Part shown: piece after piece, positions 12,240-23,415 of the stretch
Layout of the letters: every line of letters begins with the position of its first letter
Numbering within the stretch: position 1 is the first letter of the stretch
Source of the DNA: Hofstenia miamia
Taxonomy: Eukaryota > Xenacoelomorpha > Acoela
Assembly: GCA_004352715.1 (NCBI GenBank)
Contig: SCFE01000007.1
Location: 1,463,377 to 1,527,376, forward strand
Reading direction: 5' to 3'
Length of the DNA stretch: 64,000 nt
Translations under genes and position numbers: made by a program
The notes under the pieces: model-generated
What the model saw: only the letters and a program-made list of their open reading frames with translations
What the model was told of the DNA's origin: nothing
Databases searched by the model: none

Positions 12240-12813
12240 TGACTACAATACAAATCTAAATGTCGGGCATAATTGCAAAAATTTGCTTTTGTTCATTTTT
12301 AATTTGTCCCTCGTCGTGTTCATTATATTTAATTGTATTAGCTTTGTTTATCTCTTTGTACACTTCTGTATATACATATTTGCAAAGCGTATGTATATAG
12401 AATTTTGTACATTGAATGCAAACTTTGAAATATAGCTAGCATCTTTGAATGTTAGAAATGCGGCTACTGGGACAATTTCTAAATTCAGCTGTAGCTTGAA
12501 GGAGACCATTTTATCACACTTATTATATTTTGTGGTGTCGTGATGAGTCCCTGTAGACTCTGTCTGACCATGAAGGACACCGAAATCAGTAGAATATTAT
12601 AATGAAAACAGCTATTGATTTTTACACAGGCAGTATTAAAATCGATGATGATACAGTTGATTTTTTATGCGTAAATCGTTTTCAATTTTCACTATAGTCC
12701 TAAATGATTTTTTTAATACAGTTATTACAATTTTCAAAAAATCAAAATGTTTGCAACATGCACATAGACGTGTAAAATAGCTAATTCTTTGACTTGGTTA
12801 GATAAACCAATTG
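12240..12813. other. 3' flank of the old LINE; no gene
   Basis: No supported reading frame. At 12534-12585 a GGTGTC/GACACC inverted pair surrounds TGATGAGTCC and GGAC, followed by CGAAA. This is reminiscent of a hammerhead ribozyme but does not meet its consensus (see findings). Confidence 0.4.
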
Positions 12814-12976
12814 CAAGGACGCGAGAAGTAGGGACAAAAGGGGCATCTGCCCCCAAAAATTACGAAAAAATCGAAAAAATATGCAGATTCAAAAGGTTTT
12901 ATTTAAAAAATTGAAAATGGATCCACTTCAGTTCATAGGATTTCCTCCCAACATTTAAGTGATTCTCGCGTCCCTG
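12814..12976. mobile_element. Candidate small hAT-like inverted-repeat element
   Basis: The left end CAAGGACGCGAGAA and the inverted right end CAGGGACGCGAGAA match at 13 of 14 bases, over a 163-bp unit. A C-rich GGGGCATCTGCCCCC stretch lies inside. No convincing 8-bp target duplication was found, so the class is uncertain. Confidence 0.45.
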
Positions 12977-13114
12977 GCCGTTTGCTTCATTAAATCGTGG
13001 CCTTTTGTAAAGTGTTTTCATGCCCTTATTTTTTCTTTATATTTCTGCAAATGAACACTCCGTGTTTGCAGTATGGGTTGATGTTGTCCGGAAAATTTGT
13101 CATATTTCATAATA

Positions 13115-13554
13115 CTAACATTTATTCTTTTGTTCAAATTTTAGCATATAAATATTTGCTAATGTTGGTCCAAGGCAATTTCCCATTGCAACACCATTAA
13201 CTTGTAGATAAAACTTTCCTTGAAATTCACAAAGGGTGTTTTTTGTGCAGAGTAATATCAAAGTTTTCAAGGTTTCATAGTCTAAGCTAAGAAGTTTGAT
13301 GTTATATTCTTTCAATAATGATATTGCATATTCAACAGCATCAACTAAAGGAACTTTGGTATATAAGCTTTTAACATCAAGTGAATATAATCGATATTGA
13401 TCGGCTGTTTTCGTTTTTAAGTCTTTTAAAACTGATTCTACACTGCAATTTATTCGGCTTTCTGGCAAATTAGATAATACTGTATTGAGAAGTTNTATAT
13501 TCTTTCAATAATGATATTGCATATTCCACAGCATCAACATTTATTAATGAATTT
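13115..13554 (-). pseudogene. Reverse-transcriptase fragment of a Penelope-like element
   Basis: The 117-codon frame contains SLDVKSLYTKVPLVDAV, the first aspartate block of Penelope-like RTs (canonical S x D V x x L Y T N V P), and VNGVAMGNCLGPTLANIYM, the next conserved block (canonical Q x x G x x M G s p L s p x l A n l y m). The catalytic YVDD block and the GIY-YIG endonuclease do not follow recognisably, so the copy is truncated. A single N at 13495 is followed by a near-repeat of 13305-13350, so the region beyond it is a second partial copy or a contig overlap. Confidence 0.75.
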
Positions 13555-13692
13555 AATATTCTTAAAAATCTTTTCAACAAGTTAAACTTAAATTTCACAC
13601 TTGCTCTAACTTTTTGTTACATTTACAGTTATATTTTATAAAAACACAAATATTTGATTGAATTTCGTGTATTTTTAATCAAATTCTGCTCT

Positions 13693-15480
13693 CTAAGCAT
13701 TGTTTGTAGGAGAGCTTAACAAATAACCTTGAAGATGAGTGAGATACTTGCAGTGGATCAAAGAATAAATTGATTTGTCATCATACATCTTAGAGTATTT
13801 TATGGGGTGGTAAACGACATTCGTAGGTGTAAAATGCGATGCAAAATATTCATTGATTCCGAAATCCGAGGCTACCTGATAAAATAGCCCCTTGGTGTTA
13901 TGATCAATTAGATCGTGTTTAATGCAGCCGTGAAATATAAAAGCAGTTGCTATCTCCATATAAACGCCATATTTTACTAATATTTCTCCAACTTTCATAT
14001 ATGTTGAACTATATTTCTTTGGGAGGTAAATCCAATCTGCAAATGACTGGACAGCATTATCTTGCATATTTTCCTCATAAAGTGAAACAAATTTTTTTAT
14101 TTCCATGTCACTTTGTTGTCTTAGAGAGGCTATTGCAGGTCTTAATGCACGTATGCCATGTTTAGCTCCCCAATGCATCCACCCATCTGTTTCTTTGCTA
14201 AATGGAATTTTCCTTAGGCCGGTCTGCATGTATAGACCAGATACATTTAATTTTTCAAAATTCCAATACTGTAATATTGTGTCATCACTTAGTAATACGT
14301 AACCTTCGACGTCGTATCCACATCTTACGGCCTGAACAATGCATTCGTAGGAAGTAGTACCTCTGTTATTCTTACTTTTTTCTAAGTGCGACAAATTATT
14401 GAATAGAACATTGTTTGTTGTATAAGGTCCACAGTATATTATATGCTTAAAGAATGGTCTGTATAACATTTCATAAACTTCTATGAGTCTTTTGTAAAAT
14501 TCATGATACCTCATTTCTATGACTAATACAAACCTAGATGCTGGCTGAAATCCAAGTTTAATATCTGAAAACCGTCTTGGCAAATTGCAAGTCAGGTTTT
14601 CATGGTCCAAAAGATTAAAGTTTTGAGGATAAGCATTGTTTGGAGGCTTGTAAAAAACTTCTTCTAGTGTGCGATTCCTATATGATGGTGTTTCACAAAT
14701 GTCATACATATTGAAGTTTGGAACAATGCTGTGACTAAACGCAAGTTCATAGTCATATGTACTTGTTTTACTATAAAAGGGACTGTGATAAGTAATTAAA
14801 AACTTTGTTTTTCCAAGTCCCGACTTCATAATTATGAAGTCACTTTTTAAGATGTTATTGAGATCAAAGTTGTCATATGCAATTGTAAGCGACGGTTGTC
14901 CGTCTATGATATCTTTATTAGAATGAAATATGTACTGTATGATGGCAGAACTGTGTTGACATGTTACATAAGGCTGTAGAACTTTGCAATTTTCTGCTTC
15001 ACCGTGCAAGTAAAAGCATTGTAAGAGAGTAGATAATTCCATTGGATTTTCCCAATTTTTAAGAATTAAGTTGTTTTGAGCACTAGTTGCGCTTTTAAAC
15101 TTTTCTAAGAATGTAATATTTCTTAGTGCAATTGACTCAGAATTCAGGACTATAACTCTTTGTATGCAGTCATTGTCTTTTAAGAATGTCATAATCAAAT
15201 TGAGATTTTCCTCTAGGACTGTAGCATCTTTCACAGTGTGAAAAAATATATTATTTTTTGTAGAGAAAGGTTTTGAAACTTTGCCATTCTCAACTAAAAT
15301 TGCAATTGTTGGGGTGCCAAACACACACATTTCTTGCAAGTATTCCGAAATGCTAAATTCTGGATCCGCACTTCTTTGATGTTCCATTTTTAGAGACGTG
15401 GAAAATAACAAAATTAAAAAAGCAGACCCTGCCAAAAGTAAAAAACAAGATACAACTTTAAGAAACCTAGATATCCTCAT
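13693..15480 (-). CDS. Type II membrane protein, putative glycosyltransferase-like, uncharacterised invertebrate family
   Basis: A single uninterrupted frame of 595 residues with ATG at 15480 and stop at 13693. Residues 9-27 are a hydrophobic signal anchor after a basic start (MRISRFLK), so the bulk is expected in the Golgi or ER lumen or outside the cell. The lumenal part has several N-glycosylation sequons (NRT, NLT, NLS, NVS). Around residues 315-352 a strand-rich block ends in HIIYCGP, and around 390-410 is GYVLLSDDTILQYWNF. The SDD within a hydrophobic strand looks like the DxD-type metal site of nucleotide-sugar transferases. I recall this general arrangement from an uncharacterised family expanded in cnidarians and lancelets, but no substrate is known. 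The gene has no intron, its codon use is AT-rich like the surroundings, and a paralogue and a broken copy lie nearby. No promoter element was recognised. Confidence 0.85.
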   Translation of the reverse strand: MRISRFLKVVSCFLLLAGSAFLILLFSTSLKMEHQRSADPEFSISEYLQEMCVFGTPTIAILVENGKVSKPFSTKNNIFFHTVKDATVLEENLNLIMTFLKDNDCIQRVIVLNSESIALRNITFLEKFKSATSAQNNLILKNWENPMELSTLLQCFYLHGEAENCKVLQPYVTCQHSSAIIQYIFHSNKDIIDGQPSLTIAYDNFDLNNILKSDFIIMKSGLGKTKFLITYHSPFYSKTSTYDYELAFSHSIVPNFNMYDICETPSYRNRTLEEVFYKPPNNAYPQNFNLLDHENLTCNLPRRFSDIKLGFQPASRFVLVIEMRYHEFYKRLIEVYEMLYRPFFKHIIYCGPYTTNNVLFNNLSHLEKSKNNRGTTSYECIVQAVRCGYDVEGYVLLSDDTILQYWNFEKLNVSGLYMQTGLRKIPFSKETDGWMHWGAKHGIRALRPAIASLRQQSDMEIKKFVSLYEENMQDNAVQSFADWIYLPKKYSSTYMKVGEILVKYGVYMEIATAFIFHGCIKHDLIDHNTKGLFYQVASDFGINEYFASHFTPTNVVYHPIKYSKMYDDKSIYSLIHCKYLTHLQGYLLSSPTNNA

Positions 15481-16221
15481 TATTTTGAAATAATGAAATC
15501 TTCGAGAAAATATGTGCTCCCTCTAGTGTTAAAATATTTACTTTAAAAGTGTTCCAGTTTGACCGTATTTCTAATGTTGATCTACGTTTACATTATATTC
15601 CTGAATTTAAACGGAAAAACCTAAAAATATGATGAAAACTGCTGAAAAATTGAGTTAAAAAATTAGCTGACAAAGTTTATTTTTAAATAACATAAGCCAC
15701 AATATTTATTTCTGTTCTCTGCTCAAACTAATTTCCTGGGCGTTCTCGATTTATATAAACACTTAAATCAAAAGCTCATTTAAATAACTTCTACAAAACT
15801 TATATCCGCATAACCACAAAATATTTAAAGCTTGCATTTTCTAATATATATATATATATATGTAGTCAAAGTATTGCACATAATACTATTGAACTTTTAT
15901 AGTTGTTCGCGAAGGCTTAGTTGATTAAGTAATCACAGTCTGTGTAGGAAATTCTAGATCCGCTAAACTTACAGACTTTTGTAATTTTTGCTCATTTATC
16001 CACAAATATGATAAATTAAACGAATTACACTATTGATCAAGATTATATCTGATCGGCATTATAGTAAGTGCAAGTTAATTGATATTGGAAATAATTGGAA
16101 TTTTACGTAATTTACTTAAATATGTTTCCGCTGCGGTCTACAAATAATAATATACAAAGGCTCGAAAGATATTGAAATACTGATTGATTTGTATTTCAAT
16201 ATTGTGAATGCCATTTGAATA
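15481..16221. other. 5' flank of the 595-residue gene
   Basis: AT-rich and without a supported gene or clear promoter motif. A short (TA)n tract lies near 15842-15861. Confidence 0.4.
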
Positions 16222-16348
16222 TTATTTCTTAGTTCAATTGATTCAGAACTCAGCAGATTGACTCTTTTATATGAAGTCATTATCTTTTAAGAATGTCATA
16301 ATCAAATTGAGATTTTCTTTTAAGCTTGAAAAATCTTTACAGTATGAA
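16222..16348 (-). pseudogene. Broken internal fragment of a paralogue of the 595-residue gene
   Basis: About 127 bp match 15115-15245, the region coding for residues near 80-120 of the complete gene, in the same orientation. A central 45-bp stretch around TCTTTTAAGAATGTCATAAT is almost unchanged, and the flanks differ by substitutions and small gaps. Neither neighbouring part of the gene is recognisable, so this is a duplicated scrap about 1 kb upstream of its intact relative. Confidence 0.75.
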
Positions 16349-16650
16349 TAAACATAATAAACAAGTATAAAAATTTTAGTCTTTCCTACTAATCTAGAAA
16401 CCTAAAAGTAAAATTCCTATTTATTTTAAACTTCTAACATATTTTACCAATCAATTACAATAAATTCAAAACACAGAGAAAATGCTAATAATTAATAAAA
16501 AATAAATTGAAAAAAATTTAACCGAAGAATTCGTACCACAGTGATTCTTGTTGACCTTTGGCGATGCTTAGTTATAAATTCACTGTGCACAACTATTTTC
16601 TTAATTTTGCTATTGGTTTCTGCTTATATGAATTTTAAATTTTAAAAAAA

Positions 16651-16886
16651 TTCAAGGTAATTCATTTTGCTGTAAAAAGTTATGTTTTTATATAAATTCA
16701 AGGTAATTCATTTTGCTTTAAAAAGTTATGTTTTGTATACAAATTCAAGGTAAATGCATTTTGCTTTAAAAAGTTATGTTATTTTATATAAGTTCAAGGT
16801 AATTCATTTTGCTTTAAAAAGTTATGTTTTTTATATAAGTTCAAGGTAATTCATTTTGCTTTAAAAAGTTTTAAATGTTTGGCATA
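16651..16886. repeat. Tandem repeat, about five copies of a 46-49-bp unit
   Basis: Units begin with TTCAAGGTAATTCATTTTGC at 16651, 16697, 16744, 16793 and 16840 and share a TAAAAAGTTATG core. Copies differ by a few bases and short indels. Confidence 0.9.
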
Positions 16887-19235
16887 TATTCAACCATCTT
16901 TTAAATGTCATTGAATCTAGAGGCTATTTAAGTAAATATTGAGATTTTAAAAAGTTTATTAAACTACAACTTGTCAGACGTACAAATGTGCTTTGTGTTT
17001 ACTTAGCAATATTGGTTTGAGATCAATTTGCCTCTTTGCTAGCAGATGCTGTCTGTTATTATGATGAGCAAAGGATATGTCAAAGCGCGTTGTGAGAAAT
17101 TTTTAAAAATAATTTAAACATTCGTTTTTGAAAAAGTTTGTAAGCAAGACATTTCATCAAAAAAGTTGTATATAAAAATGTTTAAACTATTATGCATGCA
17201 CATATGTATGCATAGATTTATGTACATTTAGGAAAGTCTATTGAATTGACATTCAAATGCAATCTCATATTGAACATTAAGTGATTCCTGTCACCATAAT
17301 TTTCATTATTGAAATTTAACTCTTATTACTAAATTTCTTAGCAAAAAATCTAAACCATTGAAAAAATTTGAATGGCAAAAAACGAAAATACTTCATTTTA
17401 TGCTTAAAAACAATTGCAAAATTTCCGCGACTTACATAATGTGCAACTTTATTTGAATGTCAATTGCCAGCATTCGAGCTATTTGATTGCTGAGAATTTT
17501 GATATTTTACGATGTTCAAATTAAATTGATAAAATGAATATAGACAATTAAGGCTAATTTTTCAAAGTTTTAATCCATTTGCAACGATATTTTAAATGTT
17601 AAACAAATCAAATTATCGTTATATCAAAACCATTTGAATGTACATTACAATATAAACATTGTTTAGATGTCAAAAATGAATTTAGTAAAGAGAATTGAAA
17701 TTTACAATGTAAAAAAATGATGAAAAAATTAGATGCAATTTCATGGAGCACACGGTTCACAATGAAATAAATTTTTTGATCTATTTTTAAAAATATTTTA
17801 GATGTATATAAGTAATAAATATATCAAAAAAATTGAAACACCACAGGATAGAGAAATGTATCCATTTTTGTGCTTAAAAATTTAACCGCTTTGCGCCTAC
17901 TTAGATGTCCTAAAATTTACCTGTTTTTGAAGTTTTGCTGCATTTTGTCTACAATTATGATCAATTAAAATTCCATTATGAATCACGATTTTATCTGATT
18001 GCGATTAAATTTTAAGTGAAGCTATGCCCTACAAATTAATTATGCTCTGCAAATAAATTATGCAAAGAATCAAAGAGACATAAATAATGATTGATTTATA
18101 TTGGATATCCAGGAAAAAGTTTATTCGTATATAATTTAGCTCTTTTAAAAATCATGTATATGTTTTCTGAACTATGAGATATATCAAGTGTGAAAGTGTG
18201 AAATATTCATGCGGTCTGTTGGGCGTGGCTGGCTAAAAATTAAATGAAGCGCCTTGTAACAATTTTTTAATATTACAATAATTTTTAATAATTTATACAT
18301 ACAGTATATTATCTGTTTTGTTTTGCACCTTGCATTCTCCAAACTATTCCAGGCTCATAATATTACATTGAGTCACTTGGTTTTCCATAAAACTTCTAGT
18401 ACTTGGTTGCTGTTATTTGTGACTAGTGAGATATCCGGACTAAACAAACGACTACTAGAATAAGTAAAATTTTCAAAAATAGTTTGAAAATAACTTTTTG
18501 TACGTAATTAATGAGAAAGCTACCCAAAAACATTTCCGCGAAATCCTTGTATGGCAAAACATCCTTATGATTTTGACTAAATAATAGAATTATTTAGCCC
18601 TGAATTATGCAGCAGTGCTCGAATAAAAAGTATACCTAAGCCTAAAGCAGCTGGAAGGCAAGCTGGTATGTTCGCAATATTTGATAAATTGATGTCGGTT
18701 CACGTAGACTATTGATAGGAGTATCATACTTCTTAAGTTGATTAAAATGCAAGAACGTGGAAGGGTAATGAAAACAGTACAAGCAATATGAGCATCTACA
18801 GCAATTCCAGTTGAATTTAATCCAAGTGCCATACTATTTATCCACAATATATTTCTTAAAATAAGTTAAAATATACAGTTTCTACCAAAATACCTACATT
18901 CAGCAATATATTTTTAAGCCTATATAACTTGCACAAGGTAAATCTATACATTTATTGAAGATTGTATTATAATTATTTGTCTTTAAAAAACTATCAACTG
19001 CATTGATATTTAATATATTTAATGTATTTCAAAAGAAAAAGGCATGCATATATAATTTAGAAAATAGCATTTACAAATAAGTAGAACTAAAAATGGTTGT
19101 TTCCTAGTGTCACACACATATTATTTTTTTCCTTTTGCATCTGAGATATACTTAAAATGTTGCGATTATTGCCGCACATTTTGCTGGCTGAATTGTTCAC
19201 ATGGTATTGTTGGTGAGTCTTCCAGGAACTTTCTT
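16887..19235. other. Long AT-rich intergenic stretch
   Basis: No reading frame with recognisable content, no RNA gene and no bounded repeat was seen. Confidence 0.5.
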
Positions 19236-20048
19236 TCAAAAGCCTTCTTTGTTTCTTGTAAAGGTGTATCTATGACTCCGTGAGGTAATAAAATCAATTG
19301 TGAAACCACAGAAATTGGTGGGATTTGGATCACCTTGCTGCACACCAGTCATTGAGTTTCGTCTTATCTTCAAATATAAATTGGTGTACTTGCAACATGC
19401 ACAAACGGAGTTATTATGCATCACTAGAGTTTTCCACAGAGCTGCTGAAGAGTTCTGCCAACTGCAATTGATCACACTTTACCAGTTTACCAGAGCTAAC
19501 AGATTTGCACCAGAGAAAATTGGACAGTCATTTGGTAATTTGCCTGCATTTACCAAATTAACAAATGGAAGACTTTTTATGAAATTGTAGGCATGCATAC
19601 CATTGCTCTCATTACTGGAATGATGGAAAACCTGTGGAAAATTAACATATAGACTTCATGCTAAACCAGGTGGAAGTAAGTGAATCACACCCACACTCTT
19701 TCTAGGCCTGATGAAGACAGGAAAAATTCATCGTTTGTGCAGTTCGCGAATGGTAAGTTGGGGATTCTTGAGTTGGTCAACCAGTTCAGGTGCGCTAGTA
19801 GCCAAACAAAAACTGCAGTTGAATAGACGGATGCTACCCTTGGTATTGGCACCATCAATCTTGCCCTGTACAATATCTCTGATATCATTCTTAGTGGATT
19901 TCAATGTATGATGAAAACTATGCGATTGAAATTCAGAAGCTACACTCATATTATATCGGTTGATGAGCATCTTCATGGAGGATACAGGTTGGATATGCTT
20001 TTCGCATTCCTGTTTTGCTTTTAAACAGAAAGTTGGAGGGCATAACAA
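19236..20048 (-). pseudogene. Eroded LINE reverse-transcriptase fragment
   Basis: The minus-strand frame at 19475-19236 contains TGVQQGDPNPTNFCGFTID. This matches the block just before the catalytic YxDD in many LINE reverse transcriptases (canonical GVQQGDPLGPxLFxLAID) with several substitutions. A second minus-strand frame at 20048-19728 could be upstream coding sequence of the same protein, but it has no block I can name. The catalytic motifs are not readable. It differs from the LINE A and LINE B families described below. Confidence 0.5.
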
Positions 20049-20996
20049 AAGCGCCCAATTATCTAAATGGCCAGGATCAACAATGAATATATTCAGGTTA
20101 CGGATATATATAGTTGACTTAGTTTAACAACCGCACTATTGGGTAATCGATTGAGAAAGGAGCTTCTGCTGACAAAAACCCGATTCAGCAAATCCATACT
20201 GTGACTACTTTCTGACGTGAATGATTCAACATAAGATTGCCCATTCAAATTGAATTACCAAAGGCAGTCACAAGAATGGAGATTGTCAACTGATCCATCT
20301 GTTGGGTAAGACACGTTTTGCTAGATGATTTTTCTTAGAAAAATTGCATTGTTAGCTTCTATTCTGCAGTGGGACGAAGACCTGAGCAACCAACTCCAAC
20401 ACGAATATATTTACAAACAGTACACCGAATGCCTTTCCCCCGGAAAGAGTTGTTGAATTGATTGCAATGCGAACGTTTGTCTATTAGCATACAATTTTAT
20501 TATTTAGATCATTTTACGTTCTCAGACATTACATAAATTTATTCAACTCTAAGATTTCAAATAATAAATTTCATGATTAAATTTGATGTTGGCAAAACAT
20601 CATGTGCCGACTTTACAAGACGATCTATAATACAGGCCATAACACTGGACATATTTGTTTTCTAGCGGAGGCTGAGCTATTGAGAAGTTTCTGCTAAAGC
20701 AAATATAAAATAACTGCAAAATTTATCATGTAGACAACAATAATTATGAAGCCTTGTCTAACATCAACAAATGTAAAACACACATTAACAAAAGAAATAT
20801 AGTTGCTGTTAACGAATCTTAGGAATGTTTACGTTTTGAAACATCATTTCTACAAAAACGACTCTCTAGTTTAGCTCTGTTGACAATTAAGTGACATTTA
20901 GCTAATGAATTGTAGCTCTAGCTGTTGTACATAGTAAAAAACAATTTATTTACTCAAAAGTTTGCATTTCCTTCATTCAAGGTAACATTGATTAGC
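20049..20996. other. Intergenic, nothing recognised
   Basis: No supported gene or repeat before the LINE cluster. Confidence 0.45.
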
Positions 20997-21138
20997 GTCA
21001 TGGCCTTAATTATAAATCACCTTGCAACTTTACTTCTTGTTCTCCACTGTTACTTGTATCTAGAAAATTTTCAAACGGCCTGCAGGCTGATTTCATTTCA
21101 GACTTCCGCTTAAATTACTATGAAAAATATTGTTTTGC
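20997..21138. repeat. 142-bp block repeated at 21549-21690 across a misplaced contig
   Basis: The sequence beginning GTCATGGCCTTAATTATAAA recurs at 21549 after the single N at 21548, with only one difference noted. The piece between the single Ns at 21139 and 21548 is therefore probably a short LINE contig placed inside a gap. Confidence 0.8.
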
Positions 21139-21139
21139 N

Positions 21140-21547
21140 ATATCGGCCGTTTTGCTAAATCTGTTTCTGCTTCTGATGTTGCTGATCGCCTCCGTTGCTC
21201 CTCTCTCCAATTTGATGACGTCCTTCCCATTCCACCACGTACGGATTCCCCATTCGCCTCCTTTCACACTGTCTGTAATCAAGAGTCTCATCTTGCTCTC
21301 ATGGATCCTGAAGTGTGGTCAGATGGCCTCTTGATCCGATACTATCGTCTCTCCGATGCTGAACGCAAATCTTTTGGCCTTCGTCCGAGTCGTCGTGATG
21401 CTTCTGGTCGTGTTTGACTACCTGCACTTCCTCAATTGTGTTTTACTCGTATTTTTATAACAACTAATATCGCCGGTAGCCCTTGCACATTACTTGCAAG
21501 TATTGACATTTTCTGACACTAAAGCATCTCCGGGTCAACTTTCTGGG
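21140..21547 (+). pseudogene. LINE A ORF1 C-terminal fragment on a small contig
   Basis: The frame covers about 90 codons ending in LRPSRRDASGRV with a stop near 21417. The same sequence recurs at 23416-23570 just before the endonuclease start of LINE A, so this is the end of the protein encoded before the pol frame. No domain is recognisable in this part. Both sides are single-N contig joins, so its position is unreliable. Confidence 0.6.
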
Positions 21548-21690
21548 NGTCATGGCCTTAATTATAAATCACCTTGCAACTTTACTTCTTGTTCTCCACT
21601 GTTACTTGTATCTAGAAAATTTTCAAACGGCCTGCAGGCCGATTTCATTTCAGACTTCCGCTTAAATTACTATGAAAAATATTGTTTTGC

Positions 21691-21891
21691 AAAAGGATTC
21701 ATTTTAGAGGGGTATTTCCTTCTGACTCTCTTGCTAAGCTTACCTCTGATGCTTCGTCCATGCATTCTCAAATGTTCTCCTACAGTGCTTCTACTTCACG
21801 TATCATTACGAATCGTCCTAATCATCCTGCCCCACGTTCTGCTCCTGCTCCCTCTCCTGTGCCGTCACCTGCCCCTGAACAGTCTGGTCCA
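21691..21891 (+). pseudogene. LINE A ORF1 internal fragment, proline-rich
   Basis: The reading frame ends in a run of Pro, Ala and Ser (APAPSPVPSPAPEQSGP) and stops at an N gap. Composition is C- and T-rich like the rest of LINE A. Assignment to LINE A rests on that composition and on position. Confidence 0.45.
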
Positions 21892-22216
21892 NNNNNNNNN
21901 NNNNNNNNNNNNNNNNNNNNNNNNNNNNNNNNNNNNNNNNNNNNNNNNNNNNNNNNNNNNNNNNNNNNNNNNNNNNNNNNNNNNNNNNNNNNNNNNNNNN
22001 NNNNNNNNNNNNNNNNNNNNNNNNNNNNNNNNNNNNNNNNNNNNNNNNNNNNNNNNNNNNNNNNNNNNNNNNNNNNNNNNNNNNNNNNNNNNNNNNNNNN
22101 NNNNNNNNNNNNNNNNNNNNNNNNNNNNNNNNNNNNNNNNNNNNNNNNNNNNNNNNNNNNNNNNNNNNNNNNNNNNNNNNNNNNNNNNNNNNNNNNNNNN
22201 NNNNNNNNNNNNNNNN
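21892..22216. other. Assembly gap (325 N)
   Basis: Run of N; nothing can be said of the content. Confidence 0.99.
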
Positions 22217-22549
22217 GATCTAACAGTGACTTTGTATCTCTAAATGCTGCTCTCTCTTCTTCATTCCCCATTTTTAATGACTTTTCTCTGCTGGTGACTG
22301 GTACATCTTCCTTCACCAAGTTATTTCATCCTTTGTTCCTCGTGGTCGGAAAAAGCGTATTTCTCTCACCTTATATTTCTCATCCCTTTCTGTACACTCT
22401 TTGAATAAACTCGAATCTTTCAAACGCCGTTGCAGTGCTTCCGATTCTTCAAAACTCTCTTCTCTCACCGAAGACGTCATCAACTTCATAGAACTCGACA
22501 AAATCGCTCTGTTGTCCAGCTTCTCATCTGGATCTCTTCAAGTCTCTTA
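22217..22549 (+). pseudogene. LINE A fragment, linker between endonuclease and RT
   Basis: 22217-22491 is almost identical to 24345-24619, which lies after the endonuclease block in the longer LINE A copy. It ends at 22549 where an antisense LINE B-type 3' end begins. It is either a second LINE A copy or a contig duplicate. Confidence 0.65.
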
Positions 22550-23414
22550 AGATAATATAAGATATTCTTTATTCAGATAAATATTGACAATTAAAAACTG
22601 ATAATTTATCTGAATAGCGTCAAAAATATACAAACATACATACAAATACATACAAAAGCAAATTATACTATGCAATAAATCTAACAGGCTAGGGAGAAAT
22701 TACTAGAAGATTTCAAGCATGGGTTGCTGAGTAATCATTGTTGTAGAATTTGTATCCTAGCCATGATTGTCCTGAGATATACTTTTGCTTAAGATAAATT
22801 TCAATTTGTTTCTTAAAAGCTCTTAGTTTTTCAATATCTTTATCTCTTTAGGTAATGAATTCCACGTTCTGATAGCGGTATTAATAAATGATTCTTTCAC
22901 GACTTTTTTTCTGTACTTAATGCAGGAAAAATGTTTTGATCTGGAGATTTGTTTATGAATAAAACCAGGCATTGAAATCGTATTATAAGGTGGTAAATTT
23001 TTGATGAGTTTAAAAAATGTCAACATAGTATTCAAAATGAAAAGCTGTCTTGGGAAAAGGATTTATTTGTAAATGTAGTTCTTAGTTCTGGCGGAATTTT
23101 TCTTTGAGACATTAAGTGCCCATTTTAATTGCACATCAAGTTTCTTAAAAAAAGCATCTTTTATGTCAGTGAATAATATATTTGCATAATTTAGATGACG
23201 CATTATAAATGCATGAAAAAATTGAATTATTACACAAGCTGGTAATTGCATTACTATCATTGACATGTTTCTTATACCAATGGCTAATTTTCGAACTATT
23301 GCATTAATGTGAGATTCAGAATTTAGCTTAGAATCAAAAATTACTCCTAGGTACTTGAAATTATCTACAGTCGGGATGCTAGTATTATTGACATTAAGGG
23401 TTAAGGCTGAAACA
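22550..23414 (-). pseudogene. 3' part of a LINE B-family element (RT C-terminus and 3' end)
   Basis: On the minus strand the element reads from 23414 down to 22550. The first frame (23437-23063) has NFKYLGVIFDSKLNSESHI and QFFHAFIMRHLNYANILF, the second (23035-22823) has KYRKKVVKESFIN and WNSLPKEIK. All four blocks occur in the same order in the full LINE B copy at 29.6-30.2 kb, so it is the same family though clearly diverged. Its 3' end carries an AATAAAGAATATCTTATATTATC-like tail, matching the TTATC-repeat tail of LINE B. It is 5' truncated by a single-N join at 23415. Confidence 0.8.
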
Positions 23415-23415
23415 N

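Noticed and set aside
12235-12435. 66-codon hydrophobic plus-strand frame
   Set aside because: It starts within the LINE C-terminal remnant in another frame and reads AT-rich 3' flank; no conserved feature.
14105-14302. Plus-strand frames within the 595-residue gene
   Set aside because: Antisense shadows of a well-supported coding region.
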